Below, piece by piece: positions 24,703 to 32,877 of a stretch of DNA of 37,925 nucleotides. Under the pieces are notes generated by a model. It did not search any database. It saw only the letters and a program-made list of their open reading frames with translations, and was not told the DNA's origin. Where the stretch lies: the NCBI GenBank assembly GCA_947087265.1, contig CAMUBY010000012.1:1-37925 (forward strand), written 5' to 3'. Position 1 is the first letter of the stretch; every line of letters starts with the position of its first letter. Origin of the DNA: an uncultured Clostridia bacterium (GTDB lineage Bacteria; Bacillota; Clostridia; Christensenellales; Borkfalkiaceae). The position numbers and the translations under genes are program-made.

Positions 24703-24708
24703 AAATTT

Positions 24709-24720
24709 CAGACGCGTCTG
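24709..24720 (+). promoter_or_regulatory. 12-base perfect palindrome upstream of the LacI-type gene
   Basis: CAGACGCGTCTG is a perfect palindrome with a central CG, 50 bases before the regulator's ATG. It could be an autoregulatory operator, but its half-site differs from TTAAAC in O1/O2. Confidence 0.35.
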
Positions 24721-24750
24721 CAAAGCTTCTTTGCATGAAAGAAGCTTTGC
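24720..24750 (+). other. 13-bp hairpin before the LacI-type gene
   Basis: GCAAAGCTTCTTT (24720-24732) pairs exactly with 24738-24750 around GCATG. No T run follows. Placed between the surface-protein genes and the regulator, it may lower read-through or protect the upstream mRNA. Confidence 0.55.
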
Positions 24751-24769
24751 GGTAATAATCAAAACAGTT

Positions 24770-25567
24770 ATGGAAAAAATCACGATAAAAGATATTGCAA
24801 GACTTGCAGGCGTGTCCGTCGCAACCGTTTCGTATATCATCAACGGCAAGCACGAAGACAGATATACACCGGATACCAAACGGAAAGTTCTGCAAATCGT
24901 CAACCTTTATAACTTCCGTCCTTCGCGGCTTGCGCAGTCGTTTGCGTTAAGTAAAAGCAGAAACGTAATTGTTCTCACGGGCAAACACGATTCCGTTTTG
25001 CAGAAAGCGGAAAGTTACGATTTCTTGCGGCTCTTCTGCAAGACCTTTGAAAAACTCGGTTACAATCTCATTCTGCGGACGCATTTGGAGAATACGAGAA
25101 TCGATATGGCGGACGCAATTATCTGCGTGGGCATGGAAGAAAACAAATTCCGTCGGCTCGCACAGGAAAATTACGTTCCGCTCCTTTCGGTAGACGGAAA
25201 GATAAACGACGAACTGTTCTTCCAAATCTACCAAGATTTTGCATTTGTTTTGCAGGAGGGAGAAAAGAAGTACGGCAAAAACAATTTTACCCTTGCGCTT
25301 GTCGATATGTATAATGAAACGCTGAAAGAGCAAATCGGCGCACTTTCGGAAAACATTGTGTTTGTCAACGACAACAACGTCCGTGAGTTGCCGAAGGGGA
25401 ATCTTGTCGTGGTACATTCTTCCTTGAAAAATGTTTGCGGTTTTGGAAATTCCGAAATGCTGTTCGTTCCTGCCAACACGCAGGCGAGAGTGGATGCGAT
25501 TCTGGATTGCTTTAATCAGGCAACGGAACGCGTTCAGGGCATTTCGCACACGGTCACGGTGAAATAA
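24770..25567 (+). CDS. LacI-family regulator with shortened effector domain
   Basis: A 265-residue protein starting at ATG 24770; no clear ribosome site is visible. Residues 3-50 are a LacI helix-turn-helix (ITIKDIARLAGVSVATVSYIINGK) and hinge helix (RPSRLAQSFAL). The remaining part is about 60 residues shorter than usual and diverges from the periplasmic-binding-protein fold, although short strands such as MADAIICVGM and VPLLSVDGK remain. As the only LacI-type gene in the locus it is the obvious candidate to bind O1 and O2, with a maltodextrin as effector. Low expression from a weak start would suit a repressor. Confidence 0.8.
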   Translation: MEKITIKDIARLAGVSVATVSYIINGKHEDRYTPDTKRKVLQIVNLYNFRPSRLAQSFALSKSRNVIVLTGKHDSVLQKAESYDFLRLFCKTFEKLGYNLILRTHLENTRIDMADAIICVGMEENKFRRLAQENYVPLLSVDGKINDELFFQIYQDFAFVLQEGEKKYGKNNFTLALVDMYNETLKEQIGALSENIVFVNDNNVRELPKGNLVVVHSSLKNVCGFGNSEMLFVPANTQARVDAILDCFNQATERVQGISHTVTVK

Positions 25568-25587
25568 ACGCTACGGAGTCGGTTATT

Positions 25588-27291
25588 ATGAACGTATACG
25601 CGATATTCCATAAACCTGAAAGCAACTATGCGTATGCCTCGTCAAACGATACGCTTACGGTAATACTTAGGGTTGCTGCGAACGATAACCCGAACAAAGT
25701 AGAAATTCTTTACAATAATAAATACGACTTTACCAAAAAACGTTACGCAAGCGATATGCGGCGTATCTCTTCGGACGGTGTTTTCGCTTATTATCGGGCT
25801 GACATCACGCTTGCTGACGCGCGGTTCGCTTACATTTTCAGAATCACGGAAAAGGAAAAAACCTATTATTTTTCCGAAGAGGGGCTCTCCGAAGAATACG
25901 ATTTTGATTTGGCATATTATACGTTCTTCCAGTTTCCGTTCATCAATGGGGCGGACGTCATGCCGCTTGTCGCATGGACGAAAGAAGCGGTATTCTATCA
26001 GATTTTTGTCGACAGATTTGCCCGCGGCGATTTTGAAAAAGACGACCGCTATATCAATACCGCTTGGGACGGAAATATTGACAGATATTCCTTTACGGGC
26101 GGCGATTTGGACGGAATCTCCGTAAAGCTTTCTTATTTGAGGGATATGGGAATTACGGCACTGTATTTAACGCCGATTTTCTCATCCGATTCCAACCACA
26201 AATATAACGTAAAAAATTATTTGCAGGTAGACGCGCAGTTCGGCGACGTAGAAAAATTGAAACGACTTTTGGCGGCGGCGCACAAAGAAAATATCAGGGT
26301 GATTGTCGATTGCGTTTTCAACCATTGCGACAGACAACACGAATTTTTCAAGGACGCCGAAGCGAAGGGACGTAATTCCAAGTATTACGACTGGTTTTTT
26401 ATCGACGGAGATTCTCCCGACGTCAAGCGCGGCAATTATTCGCATTTTGCGGATTGCAAATATATGCCGAAGTGGAATACGAATTCTGATGAAGTACGGA
26501 ATTATCTGACGGGAATCGCACTCGAATATCTTCGGCTGGGGTTCGACGGGTTACGCCTTGACGTTGCCGACGAAGTGTCGCACGAAATGTGGAGGCAACT
26601 CCGCCGCGCGGTAAAAAAAGAATTTCCCGAAGCGCTTATTATCGGCGAAATCTGGCATGAAAACGAACATTGGCTCAGGGGCGACCAATTGGACGGCGTC
26701 ATGAACTATAAATTGCAGAAAATCCTTGCGGATTATTTCGGTAGCCGCCCCGAACAAGCAGAAAATGCAGCAAACAGAATGAACAGACTGTTGCTTGCCA
26801 ATACCGAACGGGCGAACGCAATGGCGTTAAACTTTTTAGACAATCACGATACGCCGCGGTTTCTGCGTTTGACGGGCGGAAATCAGGATAAACTTTTATG
26901 CGCGCTTTGCGCGGCGGTGATGTTTCCAGGAATGCCGTGCGTGTTCTACGGCACGGAATTGCCGATTGACGGCGCGGGCGACCCCGATTGCCGCAAACCG
27001 TTCGACTGGACGTTCCGAACGCAAAACGAAGATTACAGGGAAAATTTCAAAAAAATTCTCGGCTTAAAAAAGCAGATAGCGCTCTGCGGAGTGGGTGCGG
27101 AAATTTCCGCCGAAAACGGGGTTCTCAGAATTGCGAGAAGCACGGAAACGGAAAGCGTCACGGCATATTTCAATACGAGCGGAAGCGTAAAATCCGTACC
27201 GCTCTGCGGCGAAGTGCTGTTTGCGCTTCATTATCAAAACAATCGGATTTTGAACGACGGCGCAGTCGTTGTAAAAAATAAAAAACAATAA
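25588..27291 (+). CDS. Neopullulanase/cyclomaltodextrinase-type GH13 enzyme
   Basis: A 567-residue protein without a signal peptide, hence cytoplasmic. The N-terminal 125 residues form a CBM34-like beta domain, typical of the GH13_20 cyclomaltodextrinase/neopullulanase group. The barrel shows AVFYQIFVDRF, the conserved DCVFNH, nucleophile D325 (LRLDVADEVSHE), acid E354 (IIGEIWHE) and D421 (LDNHDTPR). The phrase MPCVFYGTE near residue 450 is also group-typical. It would open or shorten imported maltodextrins for GlgP. It begins 20 bases after the regulator gene, with a weak GGAG. Length is normal for the group. Confidence 0.9.
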   Translation: MNVYAIFHKPESNYAYASSNDTLTVILRVAANDNPNKVEILYNNKYDFTKKRYASDMRRISSDGVFAYYRADITLADARFAYIFRITEKEKTYYFSEEGLSEEYDFDLAYYTFFQFPFINGADVMPLVAWTKEAVFYQIFVDRFARGDFEKDDRYINTAWDGNIDRYSFTGGDLDGISVKLSYLRDMGITALYLTPIFSSDSNHKYNVKNYLQVDAQFGDVEKLKRLLAAAHKENIRVIVDCVFNHCDRQHEFFKDAEAKGRNSKYYDWFFIDGDSPDVKRGNYSHFADCKYMPKWNTNSDEVRNYLTGIALEYLRLGFDGLRLDVADEVSHEMWRQLRRAVKKEFPEALIIGEIWHENEHWLRGDQLDGVMNYKLQKILADYFGSRPEQAENAANRMNRLLLANTERANAMALNFLDNHDTPRFLRLTGGNQDKLLCALCAAVMFPGMPCVFYGTELPIDGAGDPDCRKPFDWTFRTQNEDYRENFKKILGLKKQIALCGVGAEISAENGVLRIARSTETESVTAYFNTSGSVKSVPLCGEVLFALHYQNNRILNDGAVVVKNKKQ

Positions 27292-27312
27292 AAATTCAGG
27301 AGGAAAAATCTG

Positions 27313-28566
27313 ATGAAAAAACGCATTGTATCTTTTTTGGCTTGCAGCGCGCTGGCGGCAGGCGCGGTTGCGGGGTTTGCCGCCTGCGGTGACGGTAACG
27401 CTGTGAAACTTACTCTTTGGGGACCCGAAGCGCAGCAGAGCACGCTTGCGGAAATGGTGGAAGAATTTAAGGCAGCCAACCCCGACACCAAATACGAAAT
27501 CAAACTCGGTGTCTGCGGCGAGGATATGGCATACTCTAAAATCGGTACGGACCCTTCCGCAGGACCGGACGTGTTCGCTTATTCCAACGACCAGCTTGTT
27601 CCTCTCTTGCGCAGCGGCGCTCTCGCGCAAATCGGCGGAAACAACCTCACGAAAATTCAGTCGGAAAACTCTGCGGAGTCGGTTGCTTCGGGAACGTTCA
27701 ACGAAAAGGTTTACGGCTATCCGTATGCTGCTGATAACGGCTACTTTATGTTTTATGATAAGTCCGTTGTTTCCGATGATAAAATCGGAACGCTGGAAAC
27801 GATTATCGAAGCGTGCGAAAGCGCGGGCAAGAAAATCGCATGGGCGATTGACGAGCCTTGGTATACGGCAGGCTGGTTCTTTGCGTTCGGTTGCAGTTAC
27901 AACGTGGAATATAACAATGCCGCGAACGAATTTGTAGAATCGAGCATCGATATCGATTTCAACAGCGAAGGCGGAATCAACGCTTCGAGAGCGATTGCAA
28001 AACTCACTTCCAACAAAAACGTCTTTGCGGGCAAGCAAACCAATAACAGCACCATTGTCAGCGGATTTGAACAGCGCAAGACGGCGGTTGCAGTTACGGG
28101 TACTTGGAACGCAAAAGCAATTCAGCAGGCGCTCGGCGCCAATTACGGCGTGTGCAAACTTCCTACCGTAACCGTGAACAGTGAAACGAAACAACTGTAT
28201 TCTTTCACGGGCTACAAACTTTACGGCGTGAACAAGCACAGCAAAACGCCTGCGGAAGCGCACAAACTGGCTGCATTCCTTTCCGGCGAAGCCATGCAGC
28301 AAAAACGTTTTGAAACACATCTCGTAGGTCCTTCCAACAAAGTCGTCGCGGCGTCTGACGCGGCGAAAAACGACGTCACTCTTGCAGCGTTAAACGCTCA
28401 GAACGCCTATTCCGTTGAGCAGACGTCCGTTCCTTCCAACTTCTGGAATCCCTTAAAAGCTTACGGCGGTTATTTGATTGACGGGCTTGTAGACGAAACG
28501 AGTTATCAAACCCAACTCGATACCATGGTAACGCAAATTAAATCGTCCATTAATTCGTCGAACTAA
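27313..28566 (+). CDS. malE: Maltodextrin ABC transporter, substrate-binding lipoprotein
   Basis: A 417-residue family-1 solute-binding protein. ATG 27313 follows AGGAGG at 27299-27304. A signal peptide ends at FAAC (Cys25). The mature start VKLTLWGPEAQQSTL and the segments GPDVFAYSNDQL, YPYAADNGYFMFYDKS and VTGTWNAKAIQQALG match maltose/maltodextrin-binding proteins. It captures oligosaccharides released by the surface amylase and delivers them to MalF-MalG, whose genes follow. The gene order malE-malF-malG is the standard one. Confidence 0.92.
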   Translation: MKKRIVSFLACSALAAGAVAGFAACGDGNAVKLTLWGPEAQQSTLAEMVEEFKAANPDTKYEIKLGVCGEDMAYSKIGTDPSAGPDVFAYSNDQLVPLLRSGALAQIGGNNLTKIQSENSAESVASGTFNEKVYGYPYAADNGYFMFYDKSVVSDDKIGTLETIIEACESAGKKIAWAIDEPWYTAGWFFAFGCSYNVEYNNAANEFVESSIDIDFNSEGGINASRAIAKLTSNKNVFAGKQTNNSTIVSGFEQRKTAVAVTGTWNAKAIQQALGANYGVCKLPTVTVNSETKQLYSFTGYKLYGVNKHSKTPAEAHKLAAFLSGEAMQQKRFETHLVGPSNKVVAASDAAKNDVTLAALNAQNAYSVEQTSVPSNFWNPLKAYGGYLIDGLVDETSYQTQLDTMVTQIKSSINSSN

Positions 28567-28584
28567 TCACTCACGGGGAACATT

Positions 28585-30093
28585 ATGGTTAATCTCGAAT
28601 ATCTGAAAATGTCGCCGATACAGAAGGTTTGGTTTCGTTTGAAGAGTTTTTTCAAACGTTTGCCGTCGGCATTTGCGGCATTTTTTAAATCGATTCCTAA
28701 AAAACTTTATAAGCTTTGGCTTGCCTTTGCCGGGATATTCGTAAATATCGGCAAGGCGGCAAAGGACGGCGACTGGAAAACACGCACGTCGTTTGCGGTG
28801 ATGGGTTTCGGATTGATTGCCCGTAAACAGTATCTGCGCGGATTTTTATACCTCTTTTTTGAAGCGCTGTTTATTTTGTACATGGTATTCTTCGGTTGGA
28901 AATACCTTGCGAAAATGGGGAGCCTCGGCGAAGTTGCGTGTGTGGAAGAGTGGGACGAAGAACTCGGCGTGTTCGCTTATAAATTCTATGATAACAGCCT
29001 TCTGATTCTTCTTTATTCGCTCTTGACCGTTTTTATCATGGCGGCATTCGTCTATATGTGGTATCAGAACGTAAAGGGGTCGTATTTGTCGCAGCAGTTT
29101 ACGGAAGCGCGTCTGAACCTGCCTACGACGAAAGACGATATCCGTGCCTGTGCGGACAAAAATTACCACAAAACGTTGCTCTCCATTCCCATGCTCGGGC
29201 TTGTGATATTCACCGTTCTGCCCATCTTTTTCATGATATTTATCGCGTTCACGAACTACGATAAAGCGCATATGCCGCCGCAGGAATTGTTCCAATGGGT
29301 GGGTGCGGATAACTTTTCAAACGTACTGGGCGGCGGCGTATCGGCAAACAGCACGCAGTTCGCATTTACGTTTGCGGAAGTACTGTTGTGGACGGTGATT
29401 TGGGCGTTCTTTGCCACGTTTACAAACTACATATTCGGTATGATTGTTGCCATTCTCATAAACAAGAAAGGCGTTAAGTTCAAAAAATTCTGGCGTACCG
29501 TATTGGTTATGACAATCGCCGTTCCGCAGTTCGTATCGCTCATGTTTATGTCGCAGTTGCTTGCCGACCAAGGTCTGTTGAACAATCTGCTCATGAAATG
29601 GGGTTGGATTCACAGCCCGATACCGTTTTTAACGGACGGTACCCTCGCAAAAGTCATGATTATCGTCATCAATATGTGGATTGGCATTCCGTACACGATG
29701 CTCATTTGTTCGGGAATTCTCATGAATATCCCCGCAGATTTGTACGAGTCGGCAAGAATGGACGGCGCAGGTCCTTTCCGCGCATATATGAAGATTACGC
29801 TTCCTTATATGCTGCACGTTACGACGCCCTATCTTATCACGCAGTTTATCGGCAATCTCAATAACTTCAACGTGATTTTCCTTTTGACGGGCGGGGAACC
29901 GTTATCGCTCGATTTGCAGTTTGCCGGCAAGACCGACCTTTTGATTACATGGCTTTATAAACTTACCGTAAACGAAAGCCAGTACGCAATCGCCTCGGTC
30001 ATCGGTATCTTTACGTTCATCGTGGTGGCGGTACTTTCGCTGATACTCTATAACCGGTCGAAATCGGTGAAAAACGAGGAGGATTTCATGTGA
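28585..30093 (+). CDS. malF: Maltodextrin ABC transporter permease MalF
   Basis: A 502-residue permease, longer than most Firmicutes MalF (about 430-450). A basic amphipathic N-terminal region of about 85 residues precedes two extra membrane segments at about 93-112 and 138-160. The binding-protein-dependent permease core follows. The ATPase-docking EAA loop is ESARMDGAGPFRAYMKITLP near residue 388. The stop overlaps malG by one base. A GGGGA site lies about eight bases before the ATG. Confidence 0.92.
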   Translation: MVNLEYLKMSPIQKVWFRLKSFFKRLPSAFAAFFKSIPKKLYKLWLAFAGIFVNIGKAAKDGDWKTRTSFAVMGFGLIARKQYLRGFLYLFFEALFILYMVFFGWKYLAKMGSLGEVACVEEWDEELGVFAYKFYDNSLLILLYSLLTVFIMAAFVYMWYQNVKGSYLSQQFTEARLNLPTTKDDIRACADKNYHKTLLSIPMLGLVIFTVLPIFFMIFIAFTNYDKAHMPPQELFQWVGADNFSNVLGGGVSANSTQFAFTFAEVLLWTVIWAFFATFTNYIFGMIVAILINKKGVKFKKFWRTVLVMTIAVPQFVSLMFMSQLLADQGLLNNLLMKWGWIHSPIPFLTDGTLAKVMIIVINMWIGIPYTMLICSGILMNIPADLYESARMDGAGPFRAYMKITLPYMLHVTTPYLITQFIGNLNNFNVIFLLTGGEPLSLDLQFAGKTDLLITWLYKLTVNESQYAIASVIGIFTFIVVAVLSLILYNRSKSVKNEEDFM

Positions 30094-30956
30094 TGGGCGT
30101 AAAGAAGAAATACAGGAGCAAGAAGGGCGCGGAACGGGCTTGCCTTGCATTGATTTACATTGTACTCGGCGTTATCTCGCTCATTTGGCTGATTCCGTTT
30201 TTGCTTTTGATTGTTCAATCTTTCCGCGGGGAAAGTTCGGGTATGTCCATGAACTATGTATTTCCCGAACAGTGGACGTTTGACAATTATATCAGACTGT
30301 TTACGGAAACGAAATTTTTAAGATGGTACGGAAATACGCTGCTTGTTTCGGTGGTTGTAACCATCATTCAAACGGTCATCGTACTCATGACGAGTTACGC
30401 GCTTTCAAGGCTTCGGTTCAAGTTGAGAAAACCGCTCATGAACCTGATGCTTATTCTCGGGATGTTCCCGGGATTCCTGTCGATGACGGCGGTCTACTTT
30501 ATTCTCAAAGAAATCAATCTGACGCAAAATCTTGTCGGTTTAATGCTGGTCTATTCGGCGAGTTCTGCAATGCAGTATTATATTTGTAAAGGCTTTTTCG
30601 ATACGATACCGAAATCGCTGGACGAAGCGGCGCGGATTGACGGGGCGAGCAGGCATACGGTTTTCGTAAAAATTATTCTTCCGCTTGCCAAGCCGATTAT
30701 TATTTACACGGTATTATCGGCGTTTATCGCGCCCTGGGGCGAGTATATGTTTTCGTCGTTTATCATGCTCGGCGATTCGGACCATTTCACCGTAGCGGTG
30801 GGCATGAAGATGTGGCTGGAAAAAGAGAGCGTCAACGAATATTTCACGGTATTCTGTGCCGCCGCGGTTGTCGTATCCATTCCGATTACAGCCTTGTTTA
30901 TCTGGTTGCAGCGGTATTATGTGGAAGGCATTACAGGCGGTTCGGTAAAAGGTTAA
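30093..30956 (+). CDS. malG: Maltodextrin ABC transporter permease MalG
   Basis: A 287-residue permease with six predicted membrane segments. I choose ATG 30093, nine bases after GAGGAGG; a GTG one codon upstream is possible. The EAA loop is DEAARIDGASRHTVFVKIILP near residue 178, the site where the MsmK ATPase docks. The start overlaps the malF stop (TGATG), so the two subunits are co-translated. Confidence 0.93.
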   Translation: MGVKKKYRSKKGAERACLALIYIVLGVISLIWLIPFLLLIVQSFRGESSGMSMNYVFPEQWTFDNYIRLFTETKFLRWYGNTLLVSVVVTIIQTVIVLMTSYALSRLRFKLRKPLMNLMLILGMFPGFLSMTAVYFILKEINLTQNLVGLMLVYSASSAMQYYICKGFFDTIPKSLDEAARIDGASRHTVFVKIILPLAKPIIIYTVLSAFIAPWGEYMFSSFIMLGDSDHFTVAVGMKMWLEKESVNEYFTVFCAAAVVVSIPITALFIWLQRYYVEGITGGSVKG

Positions 30957-30969
30957 CGAGGTAATTAAA

Positions 30970-32871
30970 ATGGCAGACGTGAGTTTGAAACATGTATACA
31001 AAGTTTATCCGAACGGAACGAAAGCGGTAAACGATTTCAATATGGAAATCCGCGATAAAGAATTCATCGTATTCGTAGGGCCGTCGGGTTGCGGAAAATC
31101 GACAACGCTCCGCATGATTGCGGGGCTGGAAGATATTTCGGCAGGAGAATTGAAAATCGGCGAACTTATCGTGAACGATATGGAGCCGAAAGACAGGGAT
31201 ATCGCCATGGTGTTCCAGAACTATGCACTTTATCCGCACATGACGGTTTACGAGAATATCGCATTCGGGTTGCGGCTCCGCAAACTTCCCAAAGACGATA
31301 TTCACAAAAAAGTCGTTGAGGCGGCGGAGATACTCGGCATTACCGACTATCTCGACAAAAAGCCGAAGGAGATGTCGGGCGGGCAAAGACAGCGCGTGGC
31401 GCTCGGCAGAGCGATTGTCCGCGAACCGAAAGTCATGCTTCTCGACGAACCGCTTTCCAACCTTGACGCGAAACTCAGAACGCAGATGCGCGCGGAAATC
31501 AGTAAATTGCATACCAAGCTGCAAACGACGTTTATTTACGTAACGCACGACCAGGTGGAAGCAATGACGATGGGTACCCGTATCGTAGTCATGAAAGACG
31601 GTTTCGTTCAGCAAATCGATACGCCGAAAAACTTATACAGTTATCCTGCCAATAAATTTGTCGCAGGCTTTATCGGAACGCCGCAGATGAACTTTTTTGA
31701 GGGCACGCTCTTAAAAACGGGCGACAGCGTGGCGATTAAATTCGATAATTCGGACGCGGAGATTACCGTCCCTTATTCGTTGCTGTATAAGGCAAAACCT
31801 GCTTATCTCGACGGAAAGAAGAAAGTGATTATTGGACTGCGCGCAGAGGATATTTCTCTTGCAAAAGAAAATATAAAAAACAGTAAGGCAGTTATCAAGG
31901 TAAAGATTTCCCATAAGGAAGAACTCGGCAGCGAAACGATTATTTACGGCGACATCAATATGGAAGGCGACGGTTACGGGGAAAGTCCGACGCGCGTCAT
32001 TATCAAAGACGGCGGCGAGCGCGATTTCAGTGCGGGTGAAACGGTAGAAGCCGCACTCAATATCGAACACATTCATCTGTTCGACAAGGACACGGAACAA
32101 TCCGTGTTGCCGCGCGTGCCCGAATTTAACGACGTTGAATGCGAGGTGAAAGACGGAAAACTCAGTTTCTGCGGCGTAGAACTCGAATTGCCGCAAGCCG
32201 TTAAATGCGAGGATTTGAAAGGGGAACTTCTTATCCCTACGGACGCTATTTTATTCGACGGGAAATGGAAAGCGGACGTTGTTTCGTGCGAGAACGCGGG
32301 CGGCGTAAATCTGTCTGCATTGCGCTTGAACGGCAACAGGTTGTATGCGGTATCTACCGAAGCGGTTGAAAGCAAATCGGTCAAAATCGGAATCGATTTC
32401 AAAAAAATTACTGTCGTCTCGGAAGGAGAAGAAAAAATATCCCCGATGCCGCAAACGAACGGTTTTCCCTGTAAATTTGTGAAGAAAAAAACGCGCGAAC
32501 TTGCGGAAGTAAACGGCAAAATGAAGAAGAAAAAAATTGTCCGTTTCGGTTTTGAAATCGGAGACGCATTCTTTGAAACAACCGACGAAACCTCGCAAAA
32601 AATATTTGCGGCGCTGGGGATTAAAAAATCGTTTACCGCGGCATTGAGAATGGAATGCGGGGCGGATAACCTTTCCGTTTCCGAAGTCGGAATCGCTGCG
32701 GAAGCGGTGAGAACGCTCGATTACGGTACGGAAAAATATTTAGCGTGTGCCGTCGGGGATAACACCGTTTACGTAAAGACGGACAAAGAATATAGCGGCA
32801 GTATCTGTTTATTGCCCGATTTGGCGCAAGTCGGGATTGTGGAAACCGAAAGGGAGATTAAAATTATTTAA
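30970..32871 (+). CDS. msmK: Maltodextrin ABC transporter ATPase with long C-terminal extension
   Basis: A 633-residue ATPase; family members usually have about 370. The nucleotide domain has Walker A GPSGCGKST (37-45), signature MSGGQRQR (135-142), Walker B VMLLDEP (155-161) and switch His193. A MalK-type regulatory/TOBE region runs to about 375 (GFIGTPQMNFFEG to EHIHLFDKDTEQS). Another 255 residues follow. In them GELLIPTDAILFDG (about 420-433) and the closing YLACAVGDNTVYVK segment look like diverged extra TOBE-type beta barrels, separated by a Lys-rich stretch (GKMKKKKIVRF). The frame is unbroken. The extension may bind a regulator or sugar signal. The gene is 13 bases after malG, preceded by CGAGGT. 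Confidence 0.9.
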   Translation: MADVSLKHVYKVYPNGTKAVNDFNMEIRDKEFIVFVGPSGCGKSTTLRMIAGLEDISAGELKIGELIVNDMEPKDRDIAMVFQNYALYPHMTVYENIAFGLRLRKLPKDDIHKKVVEAAEILGITDYLDKKPKEMSGGQRQRVALGRAIVREPKVMLLDEPLSNLDAKLRTQMRAEISKLHTKLQTTFIYVTHDQVEAMTMGTRIVVMKDGFVQQIDTPKNLYSYPANKFVAGFIGTPQMNFFEGTLLKTGDSVAIKFDNSDAEITVPYSLLYKAKPAYLDGKKKVIIGLRAEDISLAKENIKNSKAVIKVKISHKEELGSETIIYGDINMEGDGYGESPTRVIIKDGGERDFSAGETVEAALNIEHIHLFDKDTEQSVLPRVPEFNDVECEVKDGKLSFCGVELELPQAVKCEDLKGELLIPTDAILFDGKWKADVVSCENAGGVNLSALRLNGNRLYAVSTEAVESKSVKIGIDFKKITVVSEGEEKISPMPQTNGFPCKFVKKKTRELAEVNGKMKKKKIVRFGFEIGDAFFETTDETSQKIFAALGIKKSFTAALRMECGADNLSVSEVGIAAEAVRTLDYGTEKYLACAVGDNTVYVKTDKEYSGSICLLPDLAQVGIVETEREIKII

Positions 32872-32877
32872 CGGAAT

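Noticed and set aside
24720..24750. Rho-independent terminator before the LacI-type gene
   Set aside because: The stem is strong but is followed by GGTAATAATC rather than a T run. I list it as a hairpin only.
27064..28320. 418-codon minus-strand frame opposite malE
   Set aside because: Antisense to a clear binding-protein gene and crossing a gene boundary. The translation is basic and domain-free.
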